From positions 248,001 to 312,000 of the forward strand of contig VZRZ01005953.1 of NCBI GenBank assembly GCA_013398175.1: a DNA stretch of 64,000 nt, given 5' to 3'. Below, in pieces: positions 30,878-44,835 of this stretch (its first letter is position 1; every line of letters starts with the position of its first letter). The position numbers and the translations under genes are program-made. The DNA comes from Climacteris rufus (Eukaryota; Chordata; Aves; Passeriformes; Climacteridae). The notes under the pieces were generated by a model. That model worked only from the letters and a program-made list of their open reading frames with translations. It was not told the origin of the DNA and searched no databases.

Positions 30878-31319
30878 TATTGTTGTTTAACCCCAGCTGG
30901 CAACTAAACACCATACAGTCCTGCTTGTTCATCTCCCCCTGCAGGGGAAGGAGAATTGAAGGGTGAAAGTGGAAATTGTAAAGAAAGAAAAATAGGAAAG
31001 AGAGAGAAAGTTAACTCAAGAAAGGCAAATAATGCAAATCAAACCATTTGCTCACCATCAAGAAACTAATACCTTGCCAGCTACTGATCAATGGCTCCAG
31101 GCCAACTTTCCCTCTATATTATTGCTGAACATGATTCCGTAATGTATGGAATATCCCTTTAGCCACTTGGGATCAGCTGTCCCAGCTGTGTCGCCTCCCA
31201 GTTTCTTGTGCACCCCCCATCTGTTCACTCCCTGGTATTATCAACACAGCACAAATACAAAACAGGCCCTACAAGCTACTGTGAAGAAAATTAACTCTAT
31301 ACCAGCCCAAACCTCTACA
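30878..31319 (-). mobile_element. Solo LTR, minus orientation
   Basis: This 442-bp element reads, on the plus strand, from TATTGTTGTTTAACCCC (decayed TGT end) to CAAACCTCTACA. It is the reverse complement of the LTR family seen at 5880-6447. The right side (GAAAATTAACTCTATACC) corresponds to the LTR start and the left side to its end. Flanks TATAT (30873-30877) and TACAT (31320-31324) agree at four of five bases, consistent with an old 5-bp target duplication. The TATA box appears decayed. It is in the same orientation as CSMD3. Confidence 0.8.
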
Positions 31320-34300
31320 TACATTAAATCATTAAATCATTGGGTGTTCTTTTTCCTAGCCTCATGTAATACTGTATCATTTTATTTACCCTTTCTAGTT
31401 GAATTATGAGATTTTTCAGTTGCAATGATTTCTTGTAGTGTTTATAGGTGAAAAGAAAACAAATATAGTAACTGATACATCACCTCCTAGATATAAAATA
31501 GTTTTAAAAGCCATGCAAAGGACATTGTAACATATAAAAAAGGTCAACATTTATTCTAAAGTTCCAAATTAAAGGTATACTTATTGGGGAGATCAGTTTG
31601 CAAATGTGAAGGTGATGAAGCACCTAAAGTTGTTTTGACAATACAATGAATATGCAAAAGACAATCTGATATAATGTATATTTTAATTGCTACTTGGAAC
31701 AGCAGAAAGATATTGGAAATGAATAGACACCAAAAAATACAGAGAGACAGACTATAAGGCTGGAAAGCAGTATGAAAGAAGAAAATATAATGAAGAACAT
31801 AGAAAATAACTATAACTACTTTTGGGAAGTTATTGAATGTTTGGGTGATTCCTGGAAGAAAAGAGATATAAAAAGCTGTCATAATGGGTTAAGGTTATCC
31901 AAGTAGACAAGGGACAATATTTATTATAATTGATTATGTATCTATCCATATTAATTGACTGTAATACGACAAAGAGGTTCATTCAATATTCTTGGTGCCA
32001 GAAGTGCTAAACACACAAACTGAAGTGCTATAATTTGATGGGCTATTTCATATTTTCTAGAAGAGGAACTCATAAAGAAAAAAGATTATGAATAAAGAAG
32101 TACAAAATGGGACAACACCTAATAGGCAATTAAAAAAAAAACCACACACACACACAAAAAGAACCTAAACCTATAAAAAACTTGAATTATAAACACTTTG
32201 GAAGTTTTCTAAAATATGTATAATCAATAAAATATGTCTTGTAAGGAGAAAATCAAGATCAGAATTTGTGTAGCAAATAATTAGCCAAGAAACATAATTG
32301 GATACATTTTAAGAAGTACATTTCAAGAGGAAAGTAACTATTTTAAATAAAGAGAAGCAGCAGAAAATTTAGCAGTGCTTTTGATGTTATTTAATATATC
32401 AAGTTTATATAAATACATAAAAGGCAATTAAACACACTATCAAAATATTTCTATGTAAATTTATTTAACAGTGCATCAACTTTTACCCTTAAGCTACCAA
32501 AGCCAAATCCTAATACTTTTGTGTATTCAGTTTCTGTTTCTTGAAACCTTTTAAACAAAGCTACAGGTTTTTCTGAAGGTATGAAAAGCAGATTTTATAT
32601 AGCTGAGTATGAGATACAGTTTTACATTCAGAGGAAAATACCTAACTTTAGAAACAACGTTTGGTCTTAATTTAATGATTAACGATTATTAAATCTCTAT
32701 TATATGCATTTTTTCCTTAAGGAACTGTGGTCCACAGAGTTTTCAAAAGTTCCACATAGTTTTCTCAAGTGCTAGAAACATGTGTTGCTTAGAATTAGTT
32801 CACTAAATTAACTCATTTTAGCCAAGTGTAAGAAAAGTGTGAAATTAATTTTTTAATAGAACCTGCGATGTGGCAGAAGGTCAAAATCCTACACTTTTTT
32901 CTGCTGTAGAAAGGGTTCACTTCTGATATCTCTTTCATATTGGCTGTTATTCAAATATCAAAAATACTACAAATTTGCAAAATTATTTCTGCCTGATTTA
33001 TTTTTCCTATATTTTTCTGAACAAATGCAATTGCCTGTAAATTAAACATATTTCTCTTTCTGTACTATCTGAGTTAATTCATGACCATCTTAGATGGTGG
33101 AAGTGAACAAGCATAAAAACAAAATCCTGTGCTTCTGTTTAAATATGAAAGCTCTAGAGAGAATATCAAAGGAAATTTGAAGAATCAGATTTCCAATTCT
33201 ATAATCCAAAATCTTTGGCTACATAATTACTCCATTTTGAAATATCAGGGTAGAGCTACACACCACGAGTTATTTATTATCAAGGCCTGTGGCATGTAGA
33301 TGTCAAAATATTTCACAGCATAATCAGATACCAAATAAATATGTTTAATAGAATAATAACTAATACATAAAATAAAAGATAACCAGACTGAAATTAGTCT
33401 TAAATTATATGAATTTTTAAATCTATGTTTAACAGATGTGCTAGAAAACTTTGAATCTAAAATAGTTAACTTGCAGACAATTATTATTCTTAATTCCTCA
33501 TTTTCTGCTAATAGTACAAGAAACAGCTTTCTGAAGAAAACTCTCTTTCAGCAGGTAACAGTGGACTAAATTAATTTCAAGGGTGGTATAGCCTTCTAGA
33601 CTCTTATGTGATGTTTAATGCATTATTTTTTTCTTATCTTTTGAAGGAATTGTGTGGAGCTCATGAATATTTCTTTTGCCTCTAGAACACGGGATGGGAT
33701 CTGAGTTCTCCCTGTCTTGGTGTTCCTGGCAAGCTGGAGGATAGTGAGGTGTCTCCTCTCATTCACTTTTCTCACTGCGCCAAAGATCTCTGGTTCCAGT
33801 TAATAAAACCATTAGAATGAAGTGGTACATTTCCAGGAGTCTTTCACCACAGAAACACCCACTTAATAAGGTTGTGTTCTTTCACTCAAGTAATGTTTTA
33901 TTTTCTTTTGCCAATAAAATGGAGCTAAAGTAGCACTCGGAGAATGGAGACATCAAATAAGAGAAAATGCTGTCTAACATCTTTTTTACTAGAATAAAGG
34001 TCTTTGCAGTGAGACTCTGCTCATAATAAATGGAGGTGGAATAGGTCTCTGCAGTCAGCCTGTGCCTCGGTACAGCTTCATTCCTTTGAAAAAGCACACC
34101 AGTGTTATAGCTTCCACATATGAAAAAAAGTAACTAAATGAAAGTTTAAACATGCTTTTCAAGTCAACTCTCTGCAGCAAAGCCTCAACGTGATATTTAA
34201 GGAACTTCTGAGGGAAAATGAACAATCATTTTAAAACAATTTTAATGCCAACATAATAAAGAATAAAAAAGAATAAAAAAGAAAAGAAAATTGGCAGTCT

Positions 34301-34539
34301 TCTGGGCAAGATCCTTTCAAAGCCTTTAAAGTATATTTAGATAGCAAGACGAAAAGAGCATTATATGACAGATGTGTACAAGTTAAAATAAATCAGAGAT
34401 TAACAAAGCTTAACACATTTTGGCAACAATAGCAGAATTGAGACATTGATGCATCAGAAAGTATGAATCAAAAACATGTAAAAGATTTACAGATTTCTTC
34501 ACAAGAAATAATCATCCCTTCCAGTGAGAAACTTCCTGG

Positions 34540-34596
34540 TTTGGGTTTTTTTTTTTGGTTTGGTGTTTTGTTTTGTTTTTTTTTTTTTTTTTTGGA
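34540..34596. repeat. T/G-rich low-complexity run ending in poly-T
   Basis: GGGTTTTT and GGTTTGGTG words followed by about 18 T. Confidence 0.85.
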
Positions 34597-36104
34597 GGCC
34601 ATATAGCTTAAGTATTATTTATTTATTCATCTGTGTACTCTTCATACCTAAATTACATTTCATTTGGTTTAAGAATCATTCCTATTATTTGATGAAGAGC
34701 ACAATGACAGCTTCTAAGCAGAAGGAACCTAAAAAATGTGAGGATAAAAATTAATATTATGAGCTTTCTTAGAACTCAGTCACTTTATGAGTTCATTTCG
34801 AAATACACAGAACAAGGAATCTACTTACGACTATAGAGCTCATATCAGCTCCTGAATCCTTCTGGTAATAAGACTCACTATTTTAGGGCTGGGGAGGCTG
34901 TAATGAGTGTATTGCCCATTCAAAACCCCTTGATGCTGTTATATGCTGCCTATTTGCATGTCTCTAGAATGTTCCTTTACCCAAATGAGTTTTTAATCAC
35001 TAGAAGTGAATTACAGCTGCTACAAAGAATAACCTTTTTCTTGAATCATCTGCAAATATTATTACAATATGAGAATAAAGCTTTAGGTTTCCAAGTAATG
35101 ATCACTTTGTTTCCAAGTGATTTTCAATATTTTGAGTGTGTGTGCATCAGCAGTTTGAAAGAAAACTGCAGGCAAAATTAATGACTGTAATTTTAAATTT
35201 GAGATCTGACAGTTAATGATAAATTCACTAGGGTCATTGTAATCCACTCAGTTTCAGCTTTCTTTTCCATCATTGCTGTTTTGGTTTGCAACACAGAGTT
35301 TTAAATTAATTTTAAAAAGATAGAAATTCCCAGTTTTCAAACTCAGACTAAATAAAGTGAAAAAGAAAGGAAAAAAAAGACTGAAACAATACACTATCCA
35401 TAATTAATAACACAGTCAGATTAAAGTAAATGAAAACAACTAATTAAGAAAGTTAGGAACAGGGATGCTACTCCTGAAACACAGGAAAGAACAACAGCAT
35501 CAGAAAGAACTGTAAAATAAAACAATAATCAAAATAACCAATCAATGAACAGTTAGGAGCACAAATACCAAATGAAAGTATTAAAAAAAAAAAACCAAAA
35601 CCAACAAAAAACAACAGAATTGGCATTTAAAACATGCAATCAGACAAAGAAAAAGAAATAGCCATGAAACTTTTGTTGGAAAACTTGGAAAACTTTCACA
35701 TGAGTCACTGGGATTCCCCAGTGATCAGGAACTCAGAGAATCTTATTTACTACATTTCAAAGACGGCATAATGTACAGATCTATTTCTCAATATCAGAAA
35801 CATAGATTTTAAATTATATTTCTCAGAAATCTACAATTTTTTTATTTCTTTGTAATAAGGACTATATTTAAAAATTCCAATTTTATTTTTCCTTGAACTT
35901 AGAGCATTGAGAAATAGACTCTCCTATATCTGAAGGCAAGACGCAAATACGACTTTCATGTTGTATATATTTGCTCTTTTGTTAACGCTGCCTCATCAGA
36001 TCTCGGCTGAAGGAACTGTCTGTGAGGAAAAAAATCCTTAAATATAAATCTGATTGAATTATGCTAATATACAAAAGACTAGTCATGATGATTTCAAGGT
36101 TATT

Positions 36105-36528
36105 TATCTTGGACTGGAGCATCTCTCTTACAAGGCTGAAGGAACTGGGCTTGTTCAGCCTCCAGAAGAGATGACTGAGAGAGGACATCATAAATGTCTA
36201 TAAGTGTCTGAAAGAAGGGTGTTAAGAGGGTGGAGTCAGGCTCTTTTCAGAGATGCCAAGCAATAGACAAGAGGTAACAGGCAGAAACTGATACACAGGA
36301 ACTTCCACCTGAACACAAAGAAGAACTTCTTTACTGTGCAGATGATCACATTCTGGAACAGATAGTTCAGAGAGGTTGTGGAGTCTTCTTCATTGGAAAT
36401 ATTCAAGGACTGTCCAGACAAAATTCTGTGCAATGTGCTGTGGGATGATCCTGCTTGAGTGGGGAGGTCAAACCAGGTGACCCCTTGTGGTCCCGTCCAA
36501 CATTACATATTCTGTGATTCTGTGATAC
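36105..36528 (+). repeat. CR1 LINE 3' end, plus orientation
   Basis: Begins in the C-terminal coding part of the CR1 polyprotein (AAGGAACTGGGCTTGTTCAG) and ends in the diagnostic CR1 octamer repeat ATTCTGTGATTCTGTGATA. It is 5' truncated and frame-broken. Confidence 0.88.
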
Positions 36529-39500
36529 TTCACAACCAAAATCCACTTAACATCACATGCCTATACTCAGGGTTATTTCTTCTATAAGCATTTTGTCTGC
36601 ACTTAACAGAAATGAAATTGATTTATATTTTACTCTGGGCATTTGACTGTAGTTATGATTATACAATATAACTTTGTGATAATGTGAACTTTGCCACCTC
36701 CATTTTATGTGAAGTTGTGTTGGACAGCACAATTCATAAGACAAATATGTATGGGATCTTTGTGGTAGACTTCCTTTATTGATTTTTTTTTCTAGATAAC
36801 ATAAAACTTGACATTACATCAACAAATTTCAATTCATACCTTGTAATCAAATATTATCCTAATGCATTGTATTGATTTTCCCTTAAAAGTTAATGTTTCT
36901 TCATGGAACACCGCCAAACATCTTTAAAAATTCAATGATATGCTAACAACTGTTTTTAAGTTCATTCGTATGCTTGTTGAGCCCCAGGACTTCCCAAAAA
37001 GAACCACATTCTTCTTCAAAAGTTATACTGATTTTTCTTCAGCATGTTGAACAACGCGACTCCTAGCTCTACTTTTCTTTTTTTTTCTTTAATAATCTCT
37101 ATTAATTTTCTAACTGTGGAAATTGGCCAACTGCTCATCATGGAAGACTTTTGACAGGTTCACCACCTCCCACGGCTTCAATAGAAAGGCTAACTTAACC
37201 TCAGAGTCTACATTTGTACTTCAAACACTTCATATCTACTCTTTCAGAACTACACAGAAAAGACTGCCTTACCCTAGCAACTTGCTATGGTTCTGTTTAT
37301 TGATTCTCTTTATTTTGACTCAGTTCCTTCAAGCCACAAGAATAGTTCCAATGCACTACTTCTCCAGTTGCCACAGTAAGGTAATAGAATAAATATAACA
37401 TAATATATGTTAGTTGGTGGTTTTTTTTTCCTTCCCTTCAAAAACATTGTCTTTGAATGTATTTTTGGCCATGACCTGGTGTTGACACTCTAGTAAGTTT
37501 CCCACTTTTCTAATCTTTGCAAAAGTGTATTATTGGTTTGACTAGGTTTTACAGTTTTTTTCTCAAATCCCTGTTGGCCACACTTTCTACTACCTTCTTT
37601 TGAATATTATTTCATTTTCCAGAAATACATATCTTAATTTCTATTAGATTCCTTGACTGTGTTGTTTCACCACCTCTTTTGGTGATTGATTTAGATTTTG
37701 ATTCTGATTGGTAATATTCTAAAATTGTGTTTTTACAAGATTCCAGCTCACCAGTAAATACATACCTTTTTGTTGTTGTCTTCAAATCTATTTCAATGAA
37801 TTTCCTTAGTTTGATATTATTCCCCATACAACATTAACAAAAAAAAAAGAAAAATTTACTCTTCCCTTCCTCTCGAGGTGTCCCATTTGAATGCATTATA
37901 GACACTGCAGATACATTTTGAGCACATTATTGTCACATTTATTCCCACCGAGAAAATCTGTTCTGCTTTAGGCCAGCTGTTTCTCTATTCATTTCATACT
38001 TTTATCTTATTCTGAAATAAAAGCTGTTAACTAACTGACCAGCATTTGAACTGAAGATAATTAAAATTTCATTGTAATTAATGTTCTCTGGCCTTCCATT
38101 ACTTCTATTTGCTCTCAACTGTAAATATAAATATAGCTTAATATCTAAAAATATCCTTTATTAAAAATTCACCCACAAACCAAGGCAGTGTACTTCCTAG
38201 CATATTACCTAAGTAAAGCTTTAAACTACCAACTAAGTCAGTAACTGATTAATAAAGCAATAGAAACATATATAATGTGCAGTACAACAAGGAAGAAACT
38301 CTAACCTTTTAAAATCATAGCAACAAAACCATTTTTGCAATAGATGGAATACACAAACGTGTATTGCATAGCTCTGTAATTCTTTATTTTAACTTCACAC
38401 AGAACTACTCTTTAGAGTATAAAGGAGAAATACCTCATGAAAAGGTTCCAGTGCATACCTCAAAACTAGGAGTAAAGTTTTTTTGTGGAAGTCACTGTTC
38501 CTTCAAAGGAGGGTAGCATCAGGAAAAAGCAAGCAGCTTCTGAGTTAAATGTCAAGAAACACGGGATCTAAAAGAGGCAGCTATCCTCTTTAAGCTGGAT
38601 AATGTCTTTGTTTGCCATTCCTTTAGTATGGTAGCTAAATGCTCTATGTAAGACAGTCAAACAGGAAAAGAAAATTGAATTCAATTTTAAAACAATGAAG
38701 TCTCTTAGTTGCAGGTTTTCCATTGCCCAGAACCATCCATGCCCTAGTTCCCACTGTGATAGACAATGTGGAGATGACAAAACTTGTGCAAAGAATGAAA
38801 TATAAGTCTTCTGGATATGACCACCAGCATATCCCAAATATTAAATCTACTTTCAATTGATTGCTGAGGTCTTATTAGACAAGAGTGAGGATGTTCCGAC
38901 TGCCCTGAGGTTAAGTTAGAAATATGCATATTTGCCAGCTATAGCCAGTGCAGATGACTGGTTCAGTTTCTTTAATTTCAGTTATTAATCAATCGATTTA
39001 CCACGATTATTAACTGATACTACATAATCCTATCTTGCTTCAGTGTCTTGCAGATTTTGGAAAACAAATATTTACTTCTCTGTGTGAATAAACTGTAGGG
39101 ATATTTTTTTCCTTCTAAGAACTGAATATCCTGCAGCCATCTTGTCTGTTCTAAAACATCTTCAAAGAAAAATATGCACCTATGGTGCTAACACTAAATA
39201 CAGAATCATTGTACATACAGAATTTATGTAACCTACTGCTAAAAAACATTTTTCTCTCCACTTCAAAATGCATGATGAAAGAATTTTTTTAAGGTAATGT
39301 TTTTTCATTCTTCTACTAGAAAATTTACATATTCAAAGCAAACAAAAATGTCAGTTATCAACATTTTAAATAAGAAAAAAACCAGACTCTTTATTTTATA
39401 TGCTCATTGATAATTTCTGTATAGTTTTATTGCCAAATAAATTAGGAATTCTGGCAGTTAATTTACATATTTGATTTTTTACATGTTATTTTCAGAAATA

Positions 39501-40426
39501 TAGAAATTGCCTGCTAGATTTTCCTTGCTTATTCATCAGGTTTTTCCAAACTAAACAGTTGAATATAAGCAAAATTATTTAATATTATGGCTTGAATAGA
39601 TATGTTTGATTTTAAACCAATTTTTTTATAGTAAAGAAAGTAAAAAATTAAAGTCAACCCCCCCTCCCCCGCCTCAGTTTTATATAACTTAAACTATTTC
39701 TCTTTCTTTTTAACATTTCCTTCATTTAACTGTGGTCCTAAAATTTGCCTCCAGATTTAGTTCAACAGAAGATGAAGTGCCTGGTATTATGATGCACCTT
39801 ACTTAACTAATCCCTAAAATGTATTGGGAAGTAGACTTCTCTGGCAGCTGATTTTAATGAAATCATTGTAATTAACAACTTTCTTCATTTCTAATACTTT
39901 ATTTACCATTATATTACATTATTACTTCTTAAATGAAAGCTTGGACTAACTACACACAACATTTATTATTCAATGGATTTTATAAAGCCATATTATGAAT
40001 TCCAAATGTATACGCAAAAGGTCAGACACTCAGAGTAATGCTTGCTGTGGATATATGCATGTGTCTGTATTTATTTTTGTTTTCTGATCTTCCTAGAATT
40101 ATTAAAATTTATAATTAATTCCAGTAAAATTTTCAAACTTTCTCTTATATGAAGAAAATTCTTTTAAAAAATCTGAGATTTTTACTCACATTTCCAAAAA
40201 AGTGGGGATTTTAGCAAAATAACAGCTGTTTGCATACAGAAAGATCTTATTTTTGTATCCTATTCACAAAACTGTGCATTTTACAGTAAAAATCAGTCAC
40301 AGGTCTTCAGAACGAGACTACTGTCTCCCAGAAGTATAGTCTAGTAAGAAAATCTCTAGTCAATTACTGTACAATCCACTGTGTGGAAATTAGCTTTTCT
40401 CATTCTGGCTTTTTGACTTGATAGTT

Positions 40427-40728
40427 TGTTGCCCTGAGTTTTGCAGTTCTGAGGTTTTCATTCTTTTGTAACTGGCTCTCACACATTCTCTGTAAACATA
40501 GCCATGTTATTGTAACAGTAGCTTATTATTTACATTCCTTTCTCCTGGGCACAGAAGTTTGATGGACATTTCCTTTGACCAGTGTGATTGAGGGGCGGTG
40601 AAGCTGTTCCTCCAATCCACTATGATTTCTAAGACACATATATAATAAAGATGGGCGGGGTCCAGCGGCAGTTGTTCCTTTGCTCTTAACAGGTGTCAGT
40701 CTCCTTCTTTTGTCTTATTATTGCGAGA
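40427..40728 (+). mobile_element. Short solo LTR with exact 6-bp target duplication
   Basis: This 302-bp element starts TGTTGCCCTGAG and ends TTGCGAGA. It is flanked by ATAGTT at 40421-40426 and 40729-40734. It is about 80 percent alike by eye to the copy at 63142-63456, including the ACATTCCTTTCTCCTGG and ATTTCCTTTGACCA words. The TATA box and polyadenylation signal are fused (TATATAATAAAG near 40638). A 6-bp duplication is typical of class II (ERVK/alpha-beta-like) integrases. It is antisense to CSMD3 and has no viral genes. Confidence 0.9.
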
Positions 40729-42052
40729 ATAGTTCTTGGCGTACAATGGTCTCCTTTTCATGGAAGAGGAATAACAAGTGTGCTCATACAGAAAAGGGTC
40801 TGTAGTGTGAGTTCTAGTTCTGTTAAGGTACACACAGACTTTGATGTCTACACCTTTGCTTTACTCCGAGATCTAAGTGCTAAGTTTTAACACATACATC
40901 CTTCTAAAATAAAGTTTGTTGAATGATTTCCTCTTAAACAGTACTGCTTCCACACAGTATATTCAGATCTTTCACTAGATCTAATATTTCATATATTGCT
41001 GCTCCAAGTCATATCCTGCTGAGCAGGAAAGCAGAGTAAATCCTATTCATGCAGTCCAGATGCAAATGGAAAAATATACCTTTTTAACAAGCTCTTTGAA
41101 TCTGCTTTGGTGACCTTTTAAGAAGTTGGTCTCTCTCAACTGACTATATAAAAGGAAAGCTTGGAATGGGCATAAATTTGTGAAAAATGGGCAGTGGAAG
41201 CTTGAGAACACAAATTAAGCATTCAGAAAATATTTCAATCATAATAAAATAAAATCCTTTACAATTTTTTCAAAAGACTGTCACTCAACTTTTCAAGTTT
41301 TGCTATTAAGAACTAACTTTTCAGAGTATTTAAAATTTAAATAGCTTTTTTATATTCAAAACAAAATCCTAATTGATTTCAGTTCTACTTCTAAGTACTC
41401 AGGTCATTGTCTATCTGATTCTACAAAACAAATATGTTGTTCTGGATAAAAAGATAGGGAAAAATGTTTTGTAAGTTGTCAACATAGACAATTTTAAGTA
41501 AAGCATGCTACTTAAGTGGTTAAACTGAACACTAATTTGGAACTATAAAACACAGGGACATAGAGAATCTCATTAACAGCAACATTCATCTTCATTATCT
41601 GGAGGAATACTCTGGCTTCTGCAGTAGCCCAACTCATTCCTCATTCAAACATTGAAAGAGTTTTAAATAGCAGTCCTTCATATGGTCATAATGTAAAAAG
41701 TGCATAAATGTGTGACCTATAAAGCCTTTACGTAATTAATATTGAATGACTGATTAAAAAGTTGTCATTCTTTACTATATTACAAAACAATAAGTAGTAA
41801 GTTTCTGCTTTTCTATGCAGTCTTCTATCCTAAAAGTTTTCAGATATAAACCTGAGGTACATCAAATAGCCATAATAGGTTAATACATATCTAAAGAAAC
41901 TTAAAGAGTATTCTGAAATGGTTTTGCTATAAAATAAAAAGCCAAATAAATCACAGTGAGTTATGATAATCCTGGATATTGTTAGATATATTTTACAGAC
42001 AGAGTTATTTTGGCGCCTGAATTCAAATATTTGCAAGGATTCAACAACATAC

Positions 42053-42612
42053 TGTCACAAAATCTAGTAATGCTGAGAGCTGCCAGCCACTGGCACTGGA
42101 GCTCTCTGCTCTCCCTTGGAGAAAAGATGCCTAAGGCCAAATTCCCAGAGATAAGAACCCTCCTACAGCTCACGGTGACCAGAGGCTACCCCCAACATGC
42201 CTTGCTCTTTTTATGGTAGTAGTCTGTATCCTGTTGGCTGAACTGATGTCCATCCCACCCTGCCTTTCCCATATAAACCCCCTGTGAGCACCCCTGGTTT
42301 CTAGGGAAAAGCCTAGCCTCTGGTTCCCTTCACAGGGATGGCTGAATAAAGCTTTCCTGTGGAATTCACCACGCAAGGCTCCCTCGTCTCTCTCCGTCCC
42401 CGGGCTTGCCCAGGTCATCTCTTTGAGCTGATCTCACAAAGAGCTGAATCACTACGAGCTGAAACCACTTCTAGCCAAAGTGGCTACACTCTTTGAGACC
42501 ACCCGTCGTTCCAGAGAAGTTGCAAAGGCCCCTGGAAAGGCTCTTCCCTTGCAGGAAGCCTTCTCTAGGAAGGTCGCAACCCCAGTTAGCCCTTGGGCAC
42601 CCCCCGGCTTGG
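42053..42612 (+). mobile_element. Probable solo LTR
   Basis: A GC-rich island with TATAAA (42272-42277) and AATAAA (42345-42350) spaced like U3 promoter and R polyadenylation signal, then a CpG-containing U5-like tail. It starts TGTCACAAAATC. The flanks ACATAC (42047-42052) and ACATAA (42613-42618) agree at five of six bases, but the right end would then be GG instead of CA, so the 3' border is uncertain by a few bases. It is antisense to CSMD3. Confidence 0.65.
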
Positions 42613-43064
42613 ACATAATAAAAGGTTTTAGTGATCAATAAATTATTCCTTCTGGTAGGAAAAAGGTTTTCACATTCTGTCATGAATATGACTTCCCATA
42701 ACAGGGCTTTTTGCTATTCTGCAAACAACTGCATGCTACAAAAAATTTAAAATTACCTATAGTTGGTGAAGCTAAGAGAACTAATTAATCATTGTCTCTG
42801 ACATACTAATAATGCATCTGCATATGTTAATTACATCCTGTTCTTAACATCCATGGTAAAATACCAAATAGCTTAGCATATTAGCCTGGATAATCTTTAC
42901 ATATGTTCATAAAAGAATGAAGTCAATGATTTGGTTCACTTCCCACACTTATTAAAGAGGCTTAAGGTCATTTAAAGAAATTATTTTAAACACGTGCAAG
43001 TCATGCCTAATGCACATAAGACCAGGTCAAAAAAGATATTAGGGAATAAAGGTAGAATTGCAGC

Positions 43065-43513
43065 TTTTAGCAATGAAGATGGTGAAGGGCCTTGATGGGA
43101 AGCTGTATGAGGAGTGGCTGAGGTCACTTGGTCTCTTCAGCTTGGAGGACACTGAGGGGAGACCTCATTGCAGTTACAACTTCCACGTGAGGGGAAGAGG
43201 AGAGGTAGACACTGATCTTTTCTCTGTGGTGACAAGTGACAGAACCCATAGGAATGGCCTGAAATTTTTTCAGGGAAGGTTTAGATTGGATATTAGAAAA
43301 GGTTTCTTGACCCAGAGGGTGGTAGGGCACTGGAACAGTCTCCCCAGGGAAGCGGTCACAGCACCAGCCTGGCAGAGTTCAAGCAGCATTTGGGCAATAC
43401 CCTTGTGCACATATTGTGACTCCTGGGGATGGTGCCGTGCAGGGCCAGGAGTTTGACTCGATGATCCTTGTGGATCCCTTCCATCTCAGCATATTCTGTG
43501 ATTCTGTGATTCT
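43065..43513 (+). repeat. CR1 LINE 3' end, plus orientation
   Basis: A 132-codon open stretch (43058-43456) is a worn CR1 ORF2 C-terminus: motifs RTHRNGLKFFQGRFRLDIRK and RVVGHWNSLPRE are recognisable, with a frame change near EDTEGRP. It ends with the CR1 octamer tail ATTCTGTGATTCTGTGATTC. It is not a host gene. Confidence 0.9.
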
Positions 43514-44192
43514 TTACAATGCCAATTCTATCTACTGTAAAGCATGTCCCTTGAGGTGAGTGAGCTACCTGGAATGCTGAAGGTTCTTCCTCTCCTCTGC
43601 TCTACTTAGCTCAAAATATGTGCAAAATGAAAATACTCATTTGTAATATCTCTCTTTTATATGCCTCACTCTCTGCATAAATCTATATGGTTAAATATGA
43701 CTTCAAAAGAATTTAAAAGAACCTGAATTCTAAATTGATATTAAAAATGTAAAGATTTAGAAAAAATAATAGGTAACTTTATAAAAAACTATTTTTATAC
43801 CATACCTAAAATATTAGATCAGAATATTACTTGTATAAAGGGGGTTAAGGGGCTCCATTTTTTTTTCTTGCAACTTATTGAATAACTAAATAGATCCCCC
43901 ATATATACTAAGGTGGTATTTTATACCACACTTCATTATAACTCTAACTGTTTCAATGGACTTGCAAAAATACAAATTGCAGAATGGTTAATCTGATTTC
44001 TACTATGCAAATTTTATTGTCTAGGTGATACTGGATTTCAGGAGCAAAATTCAGCTCACAAATTGTTTCTGCCAGCTCTATGTAACTGAGAGCTAATTAA
44101 CTGATATCATCTTTCTCACATCTATATAAAAGTTCTGTTTTTCTTGAAGTAAATCACACAAAAGTGGAAAGCATTGATTACATGGTCAAAAT

Positions 44193-44250
44193 ACCACAAT
44201 ATATCATAATATATCACAGCAACCACAATATATCACAATATATCACAGCA
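44193..44250. repeat. Tandem duplication, two 29-bp units
   Basis: Units 44193-44221 and 44222-44250 both begin ACCACAATATATCA and end ATATATCACAGCA, with one difference (T/C). Each unit is itself built from repeated AATATATCA words. Confidence 0.92.
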
Positions 44251-44805
44251 ACATAACTACAAATCTGCATTGACTCTTAACTAGAGGAAAAAGTAACATA
44301 AGAAAAACAAGTGAAAATGCCCATTCTGTGCCACCAGATCCTAAAGAAATACGGGGCTTTGCATCTTTGAAATAAGACCTTGTTCATCCAGGAAAGAAAA
44401 TGGTCCAGTCAGAATCAGTGACAGACATCCTCTACTTCTTTTATAATATTTGTTTTTGCCCTTTTATTATAATGGCAGTACTTCCAAGCAAAACACTCCC
44501 TTTAGTGATTGTTAAAACCAATAGCAGTGGGAGATTGCCAAATAGATTATAAGTGACACTAATACACACAATTATTGCATCCATAAAGTACTTCTTTATC
44601 TGTCATTACCTATGACAAAGACTTTCCAAAAACAGGGAATCTTTGCCCTCATATACAACAACCTTCCCCACCAACTCCTCTCTAGAAAACAACATTCATC
44701 TCTCATTTTTAAAATGAGGAAAACATTTTTGACTTCCATTGCACAGAATTTAGAAGTTTCAACACACTTCCAAACAGTTGCTAGGGCCAGTGTTCCACCG
44801 TTCTA

Positions 44806-44835
44806 GTTTGATGCCACTGAGTTTGATGCCACTGA
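44806..44835. repeat. Perfect 15-bp tandem duplication
   Basis: GTTTGATGCCACTGA repeated twice with no difference. Confidence 0.95.

Noticed and set aside
43058..43456. 132-codon plus-strand frame that looks protein-like
   Set aside because: It is degraded CR1 ORF2 with a CR1 tail directly downstream, not a host gene.
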